DNA from: Acidobacteriaceae bacterium | Lineage (GTDB): Bacteria > Acidobacteriota > Terriglobia > Terriglobales > Acidobacteriaceae | Assembly: GCA_003133425.1 (NCBI GenBank) | Contig: PKXI01000211.1 | Span: forward strand, 249 to 35,053 | DNA: 34,805 bases | Direction: 5' to 3' | Shown here: positions 24,188-31,570 of the stretch, piece after piece | Layout of the letters: every line of letters begins with the position of its first letter | How positions within the stretch are numbered: the stretch's first letter is position 1 | Notes under the pieces: model-generated | Told to the model about the DNA's origin: nothing | Seen by the model: only the letters and a program-made list of their open reading frames with translations | The model's database searches: none | Translations under genes and position numbers: made by a program

Positions 24188-26329
24188 ATGAAGGCTGTAG
24201 TTGCACTCGTAATTTCGCTGGCTTGTCTGGCAGGCAATTGTTTTTCCCAGGCAGCCACTCAGCCGGTTTTTCGTGACCCCTCCAAGCCAATGGACGTAAG
24301 GATCGCCGATCTCATTGGGCGCATGACGCTCGAGGAGAAGGCGCAGCAACTGAATCATCTCAACAAGGGTATTCCGCGGCTGGGAATCAACGCCTGGGGC
24401 GGCTGGAACCAGACTCTTCATGGAGTCTGGTCCAAGGAACCAACCACGCTGTTTCCCGCAGCCATCGCCATGGGCGCAACATGGGACACGCCCCTGGTGA
24501 ACACCATCACTCATTCCATGGCCGACGAGGGCCGGGCGCTTTACAACATCGGCGCCGACGGTCCGCGCAGCAAGCATGGCCTGGTCTACCGCTCTCCGGT
24601 CATCAACATCAGCCGCAATCCTCTCTGGGGCCGCATTCAGGAGGTCTTCAGCGAGGACCCGTACCTGACGGGAAGAATGGCAGTCGCCTATGTCACTGGC
24701 CTGCAGGGAAACGATCCGCACTATCTGGAACTGGCGGCGACCGTTAAGCACTTCGCCGTTAATAACGTCGAAACGGACCGTCAACGACTTTCTGCACAAG
24801 TGGATGAGCGCAGCTTAATGGAATACTGGCTGCCGCATTGGAAAGACGCGATTATGGAAGCGCATGCGCAGTCGGTCATGTCCTCTTACAACGCGATCAA
24901 TGGAACTCCGAATACTATCAACAAATATCTGCTTACGGACATTCTGCGCGGACAATGGGGATTCAAGGGCTTTGTCACTGACGATCTGGGTGCAGTCAAC
25001 AATCTCGTCGGCACGCACCACATCACCGAAGATCCGGTGGAGTCGACGGCCTGGGCCATCAAAGCGGGAGGCGACTCCGACGATGCGGAATATGAAAAGA
25101 ACATTCCACTCGCGGTGAAGCGCGGCCTGCTCACCGAAGCCGACGTCAATCGAGCGCTTTCACATGTGCTGAGCGTCGGGTTCCGCCTTGGCGCATTCGA
25201 TCCGCCGGAGATGAATCCCTATTCGAAGATTACCGCCAGCGTCATTCGCTCGCCCGAACATTTGCAGCTCTCGCTGCAGACGGCGCTTGAGTCGATGACG
25301 TTGCTTTCGAATCGCAGAAATTTCCTTCCTCTCAACAAGCAGGAGATCAAGAGTGTCGCAGTAATTGGACCGGCCGGGGACGATGCCTACGAAACCGGAA
25401 ACTACTATGGGAAGCCGACGCAAAAAATCAGCCCCGTGCAGGGACTGAAAGAGTACCTTGGTCCGGGAGTGCAGGTCGCCTATGAGCAGGGGGCTGGATT
25501 CACCGAAGTGCGCGATGCCGCCGCCATAGCACGCGCAGTCGAGCTTGCGCGCAAGTCGGACGTGGCAATCCTCTTTTTGGGAACCAATCTCAGAGTTGAA
25601 TCCGAAGGCCGCGATCGCCGGGACCTGAACCTGACGGGAGCCCAGGAAGAACTGATGGAAGCTGTCTATGCGGCCAACCCGAAGACGGTTCTGGTCCTGA
25701 TGAATGCGGGCCCTATCGCGGCGAACTGGGCAAACGACCACTTACCTGCAATTCTCGACGCGTGGTATCCAGGCGAGTTTGCCGGAACCGCCATTGCACA
25801 GACGCTTTTCGGCGACAACAATCCCGGCGGTCACCTGCCTTACACCGTTTACCAGAGTCTCGACGGCGTGCCTCCGCCGAATGAGTACGACGTTACCAAG
25901 GGCTTCACCTACATGTACTTCAAGGGAGTGCCGCTTTATCCGTTTGGGCATGGCCTCAGTTACACGGAGTTCAAGTACAGCCACCTGAAGCTCTCCGCGA
26001 GCAAAGTCGGTCTAGTCGGAGATGTCGAAATCTCCTTCGACCTGCAGAACAGCGGCGCACGCAAGGGCGCTGATGTCCCGCAGTTGTACATTCACCAGGT
26101 AAAGTCGGATGTCGTGCAGCCAATGAAACGCTTGCGCGGCTTCCAGCGTGTCAGCCTGGAAGCAGGCGAAACGAAGCACGTCAGCTTCAAGCTTCCTGTG
26201 TCGCAGCTCTCTTACTACGATGTGGTCACAAAGAAATTCATTGTTGCTCCGGGAATGTTTGACGTAATGATCGGCTCGTCGTCGGTTGATATTCGTTTAC
26301 GAACACAGTTGCAGGTGGCGGCGAAGTAG
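24188..26329 (+). CDS. Exported GH3 beta-glycosidase, second copy
   Basis: A 713-residue GH3 enzyme with a signal peptide (MKAVVALVISLACLAGNCFSQ). It has VYRSPVINISRNPLWGR, TVKHFAVNN, the nucleophile Asp266 in GFVTDDLGAV, VAVIGPAGDD in the second domain, the acid/base candidate in SEGRDRRDLNLTG and the fibronectin-III-like end (VPQLYIHQ, MKRLRGFQRVSLEAGE). It is clearly diverged from the first GH3 gene, for example in the nucleophile loop, so the two probably have different substrates. ATG 24188 was preferred to 24146 because GGAGGGG stands 6 bases before it and the signal peptide starts there. The specificity cannot be fixed; xylosidase or arabinofuranosidase activity fits the cluster. Confidence 0.92.
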   Translation: MKAVVALVISLACLAGNCFSQAATQPVFRDPSKPMDVRIADLIGRMTLEEKAQQLNHLNKGIPRLGINAWGGWNQTLHGVWSKEPTTLFPAAIAMGATWDTPLVNTITHSMADEGRALYNIGADGPRSKHGLVYRSPVINISRNPLWGRIQEVFSEDPYLTGRMAVAYVTGLQGNDPHYLELAATVKHFAVNNVETDRQRLSAQVDERSLMEYWLPHWKDAIMEAHAQSVMSSYNAINGTPNTINKYLLTDILRGQWGFKGFVTDDLGAVNNLVGTHHITEDPVESTAWAIKAGGDSDDAEYEKNIPLAVKRGLLTEADVNRALSHVLSVGFRLGAFDPPEMNPYSKITASVIRSPEHLQLSLQTALESMTLLSNRRNFLPLNKQEIKSVAVIGPAGDDAYETGNYYGKPTQKISPVQGLKEYLGPGVQVAYEQGAGFTEVRDAAAIARAVELARKSDVAILFLGTNLRVESEGRDRRDLNLTGAQEELMEAVYAANPKTVLVLMNAGPIAANWANDHLPAILDAWYPGEFAGTAIAQTLFGDNNPGGHLPYTVYQSLDGVPPPNEYDVTKGFTYMYFKGVPLYPFGHGLSYTEFKYSHLKLSASKVGLVGDVEISFDLQNSGARKGADVPQLYIHQVKSDVVQPMKRLRGFQRVSLEAGETKHVSFKLPVSQLSYYDVVTKKFIVAPGMFDVMIGSSSVDIRLRTQLQVAAK

Positions 26330-26456
26330 TGTCTCACCGATGCAGTGCTGGCGCGGTTCCACATTCGCTCCAGCCGCAAAGATGCGACGCAGCTCAGCCC
26401 GGCCATGCTGCCTTCATCTGTCACGCTGTGCACTTGCACCCCTGAGGAAAGTCGCT

Positions 26457-27515
26457 ATGAACAGACATGTCCGGTTTCGAATTCTCGCGTCAACGATAGT
26501 CTCGGCAATCATCTTTTGGAGCGGAACCGCGTGGGCAGCCAAGAATCCTGAAGCGCTCAAGGTTGAAGGCGACGTCATGGGCGCGCACGATCCATCCATG
26601 ATCCGCGAGGGTGGAACCTACTACGTATTCACAACCGGCAAATCACCGGCTGGCGGACAGTTGGCTATTCGCTGTTCCAGCGACTTGATCCACTGGCGCC
26701 ATTGCGGCCAGGTATTCGATGCGGTTCCTGCATGGATAAAGCAGCGCAGTCCCGGCACAAGGGACCTGTGGGCGCCGGACATCTCCTACTCCGGCGGAAA
26801 GTATCGTCTGTATTACGCCTATTCGCTCTTCGGCAAGAACACCTCCGGCATTGCGCTGGCAACGGCGCAGACGCTTGATCCAAACAGTCCTCAGCACGGC
26901 TGGCACGACGAGGGACTGGTGCTGGAGTCCACCGCGGCGGATGACTACAACGCAATCGATCCGAACTACATTGAAGACGCCAAGCATCACGCATGGCTCG
27001 CGTTCGGCAGCTTTTGGACGGGTATCAAGATGCGTTCGCTCGATGCCGCCACAGGCAAGCTTTCGACAACCGATACCACGACATACTCGCTTGCGAGCCG
27101 TGCGCGGCCGGCCAATGTGGAGCCGAACCCTCCTGGCCTTCCAGGAAACTGGCAAGCCGTCGAAGCGCCCTTCATCGTTCGTCGCGGGGGCTATTACTAT
27201 CTATTCGTTTCGTTTGATCTTTGCTGCAGGGGCGTGAAGAGCACCTATCGGACTGTCGTCGGACGCGCGAAGTCCATCACCGGGCCCTATCTCGACCGCC
27301 AGGGAGTTCCCATGCTACAGGGTGGCGGCAGCCCTCTGCTCTCTGCGAACGAGCGTTGGCTCGGCCCCGGTGGCGAGTCGATTCTGCTTCGGAACAACGA
27401 ACCGGACCTGATCGTTTTCCACGCCTACGACCACGAGACCGGCAAGCCCTCGCTGCAAATCTCCACAATTATCTGGAAGGGCGGCTGGCCTTCAGCCGCG
27501 CTGCTGGAACACTAG
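26457..27515 (+). CDS. Exported GH43 arabinanase-like enzyme
   Basis: A 352-residue five-bladed propeller hydrolase of family 43 with a signal peptide (ILASTIVSAIIFWSGTAWA). The three catalytic acids are visible: Asp45 in GAHDPSMI (base), Asp168 in AIDPNYIED (pKa modulator) and Glu236 in AVEAPFIVRRGGYYYLF (acid). LWAPDISYSGGKYRLYYAYS and FGSFWTGIKM, together with the CCRGVKSTY loop, match endo-1,5-alpha-arabinanases. It would cut arabinan side chains of pectin or arabinoxylan in the periplasm or outside. ATG 26457 has a GAGG box 11 bases before it. It is the last gene of the hydrolase series and is convergent with the regulator at 27627. Confidence 0.9.
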   Translation: MNRHVRFRILASTIVSAIIFWSGTAWAAKNPEALKVEGDVMGAHDPSMIREGGTYYVFTTGKSPAGGQLAIRCSSDLIHWRHCGQVFDAVPAWIKQRSPGTRDLWAPDISYSGGKYRLYYAYSLFGKNTSGIALATAQTLDPNSPQHGWHDEGLVLESTAADDYNAIDPNYIEDAKHHAWLAFGSFWTGIKMRSLDAATGKLSTTDTTTYSLASRARPANVEPNPPGLPGNWQAVEAPFIVRRGGYYYLFVSFDLCCRGVKSTYRTVVGRAKSITGPYLDRQGVPMLQGGGSPLLSANERWLGPGGESILLRNNEPDLIVFHAYDHETGKPSLQISTIIWKGGWPSAALLEH

Positions 27516-27626
27516 ATTGTGAAGGAGGCTTTGCACAGTCCCTGACCATGACTCCGCGGAGTCTGACGCGCTGCAGAGGCAAGCACGACAAGATGGAACA
27601 TGCACGCGGATCGCTTCGTTCTTTCT

Positions 27627-28433
27627 CTACTTCGCGATACGAGCTAGTTTGTGCCCATTCTTCGAAGCCTTGGATTCATTCGATTCCGCACTAACAGTGT
27701 TCCCCGTAGCTTCAGTGTAACGGCGAAGATGTGCTTCAAGATGCGTGTGCATTGCACTGCGCGCGGCTTCCGCATCATGGCGCTCAATTGCATCAACAAT
27801 GGCCGTGTGTTCCTTGTGCGAAAGCGGTAAAGCATGGGGGACAAGCAGGACCTTGTGCAGAGCTTTCATCAGCTGACTTCTAATCAACGAGATCAAGTCA
27901 GAGATGAGGACATTTCCGGAAGCGTTCGCAAGCAACATGTGAAACTCAAGATCGAGCACGGCAAATGCCTTTTCATCTTTGAGAGCGGTCTTCATCTTCG
28001 CGAGCAGCTTGTGCAACTTCTCGATTTGTTCCGGGGTTCCATGAAGAGCGGTATTTGCGGCAGATACGCCCTCCAGCGACATGCGCACTTCAAGCAGATT
28101 CTCGATGTCGTGTCTCTCAGTAATCAGTCGCCATTCGATAATCTTCCGCAGAAACTTCTCGCCATCAACCGCGACAGAGGTCCCTTCTCCAACGCGCGCA
28201 TTCAACACACCAACAATCGACAGGCAACGGAGAGCTTCGCGCAGCGATGAACGGCTGGCGCCGAAGTTAATGCACAACTCGCGTTCTGAAGGCAGATGTT
28301 GCCCAGGCTTGAGGTCGCCGTTTGAGATCAGGTCCATGATCTGCTTGGCGATTTCCTCGCTGATGGAGATCTTGGTTACGCGTCGAATCTTGGATTCGAC
28401 GGATTTTGCGCGTGCTTGACGGAGTCTTTTCAT
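27627..28433 (-). CDS. GntR-family regulator, FadR/FCD subfamily (second)
   Basis: A 268-residue regulator with a winged helix (LPSERELCINFGASRSS, LREALRCLSIVGVLNARVGEGT) and an all-helical FCD ligand domain (FAVLDLEFHMLLANASGNVLISDL; His/Asp metal-site pattern). The N-terminal 25 residues are very basic. ATG 28433 was taken; the frame is open to a TTG at 28490, which lacks a ribosome-binding site. It follows the GH genes convergently and precedes an unusually perfect operator (28770-28784) of the form bound by FCD regulators, which has a near-copy before the receptor promoter. It therefore probably controls the hemicellulose locus in response to a sugar-derived acid. Confidence 0.9.
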   Translation of the reverse strand: MKRLRQARAKSVESKIRRVTKISISEEIAKQIMDLISNGDLKPGQHLPSERELCINFGASRSSLREALRCLSIVGVLNARVGEGTSVAVDGEKFLRKIIEWRLITERHDIENLLEVRMSLEGVSAANTALHGTPEQIEKLHKLLAKMKTALKDEKAFAVLDLEFHMLLANASGNVLISDLISLIRSQLMKALHKVLLVPHALPLSHKEHTAIVDAIERHDAEAARSAMHTHLEAHLRRYTEATGNTVSAESNESKASKNGHKLARIAK

Positions 28434-28769
28434 CTGAAGTCTATGTGCCCTTTCCTTCAAATACGGTACCTTCGCGTATCTTTTGCTCAACCTCTTGTTA
28501 TGCGCGATTGCCGGCTACTTGCGGGCAAACCACAATTGAAGCCAGATTCGATTCGAGCCCGGCCGCCACCAGCGAAACCTACACCCAATGTTAAAACTAT
28601 ACAAGTGAAAGACTTAAAGAGGCAAGAACAGAAATCCACTATCTTGCGGTTTGCAAACCAAAGAAAAAAGACTAAGGGCCATATTCAAAAACCCTTGTGA
28701 AGATGCAACTTACTGCAACGCCTACCCTTCCCGGGCCCGTCGGCCCGGGGCAAGGAGAAGCTTAGTTCT
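28434..28769. other. Upstream region of the second regulator
   Basis: No gene is supported. A GC-rich hairpin (CCCGGGCC/GGCCCGGG, 28730-28749, 4-base loop) is present. The A-rich stretch around 28600-28700 could hold the regulator's promoter, which I could not define. Confidence 0.45.
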
Positions 28770-28784
28770 AATGGTCATACCATT
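28770..28784. promoter_or_regulatory. Perfect operator AATGGTCATACCATT
   Basis: A 15-base perfect palindrome (AATGGT, three bases, ACCATT) of the TGGT-N-ACCA form bound by FadR/FCD-type GntR regulators such as PdhR and LldR. It overlaps a TTGTCA (28783-28788) that could act as -35. What follows is only a receptor relic, so the site may be a leftover, or may serve glxR at 29228. Confidence 0.6.
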
Positions 28785-28813
28785 GTCAAGACATTTCTTG
28801 GAAATTTATCCGC

Positions 28814-29028
28814 CGGGAATTCGGCGCACAGGCGCTGCGTGAGGACTGGACATCTTACGAACGAATAGATCTGGAGTTCCGCGTCGAGCTTTTCAATGTG
28901 ACAATCACAGCCAGGTTTGCCTTTTGCGCGGGGCCCAGCTGCGAATCAGCAGCTTTGGCACAGTATCCGGCCTGAAAAATAGCTACGTTCCACGCATGCC
29001 GCAGCTTTCACTCGGGCTGGAGCTCTAA
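28814..29028 (+). pseudogene. C-terminal relic of a TonB-dependent receptor
   Basis: One frame reads ERIDLEFRVELFNVT (28862-28903), then after a shift of one base NHSQ and SSFGTVSG, and the end VPRMPQLSLGLEL with TAA at 29026-29028. FRxExFNVTNHSQ, SFGTV and a PQL-x-LGLxL end are the classical last 60 residues of Oar-like receptors, comparable to FRFEAFNVPN, SYGSI and RQLQFALKYVF of the intact receptor at 16562. At least one frameshift and the loss of nearly all of the gene mark it as dead. A promoter-like box and operator remain just upstream, so most of the gene was probably lost by internal deletion. Confidence 0.75.
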
Positions 29029-29063
29029 AGCATCTTCTGCGTCAGTGAATTGCTGCAGTGTTA

Positions 29064-29104
29064 AGCCCAGGTGGCTTTTTCACGACGCAGGAGCCACTTG
29101 GGCT
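29064..29104 (+). terminator. Hairpin after the receptor relic
   Basis: AGCCCAGGTGGC pairs with GCCACTTGGGCT over 12 positions with one wobble and a 17-base loop. Only a short ATTTG follows. It is probably the old terminator of the lost receptor gene. Confidence 0.5.
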
Positions 29105-29227
29105 CATTTGAGTTCGGTACAGCAGTTCTAAAATAGAGTTGATTCAGTCAGAAAAACTGCATCAATGGTAGTCAAACCAAGAGGTGGGGCATTTCGTTCC
29201 CATCGTGGCAGAAAGGTCACAGCAAAA

Positions 29228-30124
29228 ATGAGCAAGATCGGCTTCATTGGTTTAGGAATCATGGGCAAGCCCATGAGCAGGAATCTACTCAAGGCGGGAT
29301 TTCAGCTCGTTATCTATGACATCGATAAGGCGCCAGTCGAGGAACTGAAGCAGGCCGGGGCTGAAGTCGGAGCATCGCCCATGGATGTGGCGGCCAAAAC
29401 GCACGTCATCATTACCATGCTGCCCAATTCACCCCATGTAAAGGCAGCCGTTCTGGGCAAGGATGGAGTGATTGAAGGCGCGCACAAGGGCTCGATTGTC
29501 GTGGACATGAGTTCGATCACCCCAATCGTCAGTAGGGAGATTTCTAAAGCGCTCGCTCAGAAGGGCATCAGGATGTTGGACGCGCCGGTCAGCGGCGGTG
29601 AACCCAAGGCTATCGACGGCAGTCTTTCCATCATGGTTGGCGGAGCGCAAGCGGATTTTGATGAAGTGCTGCCAATCTTCAAGGCGATGGGATCTTCCGC
29701 AGTGCTGACCGGCGGCAGCGGAGCCGGCAGTGTAACCAAGCTCGCAAATCAGATCATTGTTCAGTTGAATATTGCCGCGGTCTCTGAAGCGTTGGTGATG
29801 GCGACCAAAGCGGGCGTGGATCCGGAGCTGGTGTACAAAGCAATCCGTGGCGGACTGGCCGGAAGCACGGTCCTGGATGCCAAAGCCCCGCTGATGCTCG
29901 ACCGGGAATTCGATCCCGGAGGCAGGATCAGTACGAATCTCAAGGACATTGCAAACGTCCTCGAAACCAGCCACGAAATCGGCGTACCGCTGCCACTGAC
30001 GGCCGTTGTGATGGAGATATTGCAGGCGCTCAAGGCTGACGGCATGGGCAACCTCGATCACGGCGCCATCGTGCGGTTTTACGAGAAGCTGGCACACGTT
30101 GAAGTGAAGCGGCACGCAAATTAG
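29228..30124 (+). CDS. glxR: Tartronate-semialdehyde reductase (2-hydroxy-3-oxopropionate reductase)
   Basis: A 298-residue beta-hydroxyacid dehydrogenase. The Rossmann motif GFIGLGIMGKPMSRNLLKAG starts at residue 5, DAPVSGGEPKAIDGSLSIMVGG (118-139) binds substrate, and Lys171 in GSVTKLANQIIV is the catalytic lysine; the end LDHGAIVRFYEKL is family-typical. It would reduce tartronate semialdehyde, the product of a Hyi-type isomerase, to glycerate; 3-hydroxyisobutyrate or related substrates are the alternative. ATG 29228 fits the family start MSKIGFIG; the frame is open upstream to 29165 but without homology. It is separated from hyi by about 14 kb, while a relic of the same family stands directly behind hyi. 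Confidence 0.9.
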   Translation: MSKIGFIGLGIMGKPMSRNLLKAGFQLVIYDIDKAPVEELKQAGAEVGASPMDVAAKTHVIITMLPNSPHVKAAVLGKDGVIEGAHKGSIVVDMSSITPIVSREISKALAQKGIRMLDAPVSGGEPKAIDGSLSIMVGGAQADFDEVLPIFKAMGSSAVLTGGSGAGSVTKLANQIIVQLNIAAVSEALVMATKAGVDPELVYKAIRGGLAGSTVLDAKAPLMLDREFDPGGRISTNLKDIANVLETSHEIGVPLPLTAVVMEILQALKADGMGNLDHGAIVRFYEKLAHVEVKRHAN

Positions 30125-30306
30125 GTTTGCGCGGCGAGAGCCGGAGCTTGATATCCTCCGTGTTGCTCAGCGACAAACTCCAGTAATCCGTCTGCAGTAA
30201 TACTTTCGTAGTCCCGGCGCCCAGAATTCGTCAGCAGGCCATTCTCGATAAACTTTCCTGCCTGAATCGAACGGAGAGTCAAGCGGATTCCCGCCGATTG
30301 CCGCAA
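30121..30306 (-). pseudogene. Possible C-terminal gene fragment
   Basis: A minus-strand frame of about 60 codons whose last part, RRDYESITADGLLEFVAEQHGGY, has the balanced composition of a true protein end and stops just at the end of glxR. No start, no ribosome-binding site and no upstream continuation were found, so if real it is a remnant. I cannot name the family. Confidence 0.25.
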
Positions 30307-30493
30307 GTGCGCGGACCTGAAGCCGGAGACACGCGTCTTTTACTAGTGAGAAGAATTCGGCATTCCAACTAAGCCACGACTGGACTCGAACCAGCCACAT
30401 CTTCCGTGTCAATTAGAAGAGGAATCGCAACCCATTGATTCTGAAGCGGCGCTCTGTGGTCTATTTTTGCTCCGGCGCGCATACTTGAGCGGT
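30307..30493. other. Spacer with a tRNA-3'-end-like stretch
   Basis: No gene is supported. On the minus strand 30379-30395 reads GCTGGTTCGAGTCCAGT, which has the form of a tRNA T-arm with its invariant loop, followed by CGTGGCT in the acceptor position. No matching 5' half or acceptor partner is found, so it is not an intact tRNA. Confidence 0.35.
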
Positions 30494-31570
30494 ATGCCAA
30501 CACAGCCGGGGCAAGACGAAGGCTTCAATCCCGCTCAAAGGCGCGTCCGCGTTCTGCTCTGGATGAGCGGGGTCTGGAGTCTGCCCATGGTCGGCATCGC
30601 CTTCTGGATTCTCCCCCCTTCGGCGACTCTAAGGACAACGCTCGTGATTCTGTCTGTTCTCGCCGCGCCCTTGCCGGCACTCCTCTTCATGAACAGACAA
30701 CGACGCCGGCTGATTGCCTGCGCTGCAAAGGCCGAAGAGGAAGCCGCTCAGCTGAAACTGCAATTGGACACCGTCCGCTATCGCACGACTCGTTTACGGG
30801 ACGAGTTGCAGGCCGCAGACAGACAGGCGCGGCTGAGCCACCAACTGACGCTTCTGGGCCAGTTCACCGCGGGGTTCATGCACGAGTTCAACAATCCGTT
30901 GGCAATTGTGGCGGGGCGGATCGAAGTTCTGCTCGACGAGCGCAGGGAGGACGCTGCCTTGTGCGTGGATCTCGAACAGATGCTTAAAGAGACGCGCTAC
31001 ATGAGCAACATTGCCGGCACGCTGCTGCAGGCGCTGCGGCGCGAGCGTGCGGGAGAAATCTTCGAGGCATCGGCTCCGCAGAAGGCTCTGGAAGATGCCA
31101 TTGGAGCGTTGCGACTCACGGCCAAGAGCCAGGGAGTGATGCTGGTGGAAGAGATCGCAGATGCGCCGCGGGTAGACGTACCCGAGCACGTCATCGGCGA
31201 AGTGGTTCGCTGCCTGTTAAGTAACGCCCTGCAGGCATTGAAAGGGCGGAATGACGGCATGATCTGGGTACGCCTTGAACCCTATCGCACGGCCGGTGTC
31301 AGAGTCGTGGCGCGGATTGAAGACAATGGGTCTGGCGTTCCGGAGAACATCCGTGAACATCTTTTCGAGCCGTTCATATCAAGTGGCACGGGGCGCGAGC
31401 GACTGGGTCTGGGGCTGTTTTTGGCCGCCAGCCTGCTGGATATGTATGATGGCCGCATCCGGTATGAGATGAGATACGGCGGAGGGGCCAGCTTTGTGGT
31501 CGAGCTGCCTCCGGCGCGATTCACCCGCGGCCAGCCTTACCACTGGTTCGCAGGAGGAACGACTGAGTGA
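30494..31570 (+). CDS. Membrane histidine kinase
   Basis: A 358-residue sensor kinase. Two membrane helices (about 19-40 and 46-66) separated by only a few residues leave almost no periplasmic sensor; a coiled-coil linker (about 75-118) leads to the dimerisation helix with His130 in FTAGFMHEFNNPLAIV. The ATPase domain has Asn244 (CLLSNALQAL), IEDNGSGVP (Asp277), LFEPFISSG and the glycine box GLGLGLFLAASLL-like stretch around 303-315. The signal is therefore probably membrane-borne or redox-related. ATG 30494 was chosen over TTG 30467. The stop overlaps the GTG start of the NtrC-type partner (GTGA), making them a pair that likely controls the cytochrome genes that follow. Confidence 0.9.
   Translation: MPTQPGQDEGFNPAQRRVRVLLWMSGVWSLPMVGIAFWILPPSATLRTTLVILSVLAAPLPALLFMNRQRRRLIACAAKAEEEAAQLKLQLDTVRYRTTRLRDELQAADRQARLSHQLTLLGQFTAGFMHEFNNPLAIVAGRIEVLLDERREDAALCVDLEQMLKETRYMSNIAGTLLQALRRERAGEIFEASAPQKALEDAIGALRLTAKSQGVMLVEEIADAPRVDVPEHVIGEVVRCLLSNALQALKGRNDGMIWVRLEPYRTAGVRVVARIEDNGSGVPENIREHLFEPFISSGTGRERLGLGLFLAASLLDMYDGRIRYEMRYGGGASFVVELPPARFTRGQPYHWFAGGTTE

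Noticed and set aside
28730..28749. GC-rich hairpin as a terminator
   Set aside because: No T-run on either strand and no gene ends here; kept only as a structural note.
30310..30385. A second tRNA-like stretch on the minus strand (TGGCTTAGTTGG resembles a D-arm)
   Set aside because: The acceptor ends do not pair, the anticodon loop lacks the invariant T and the T-arm is degenerate; it also overlaps the other tRNA-like stretch.
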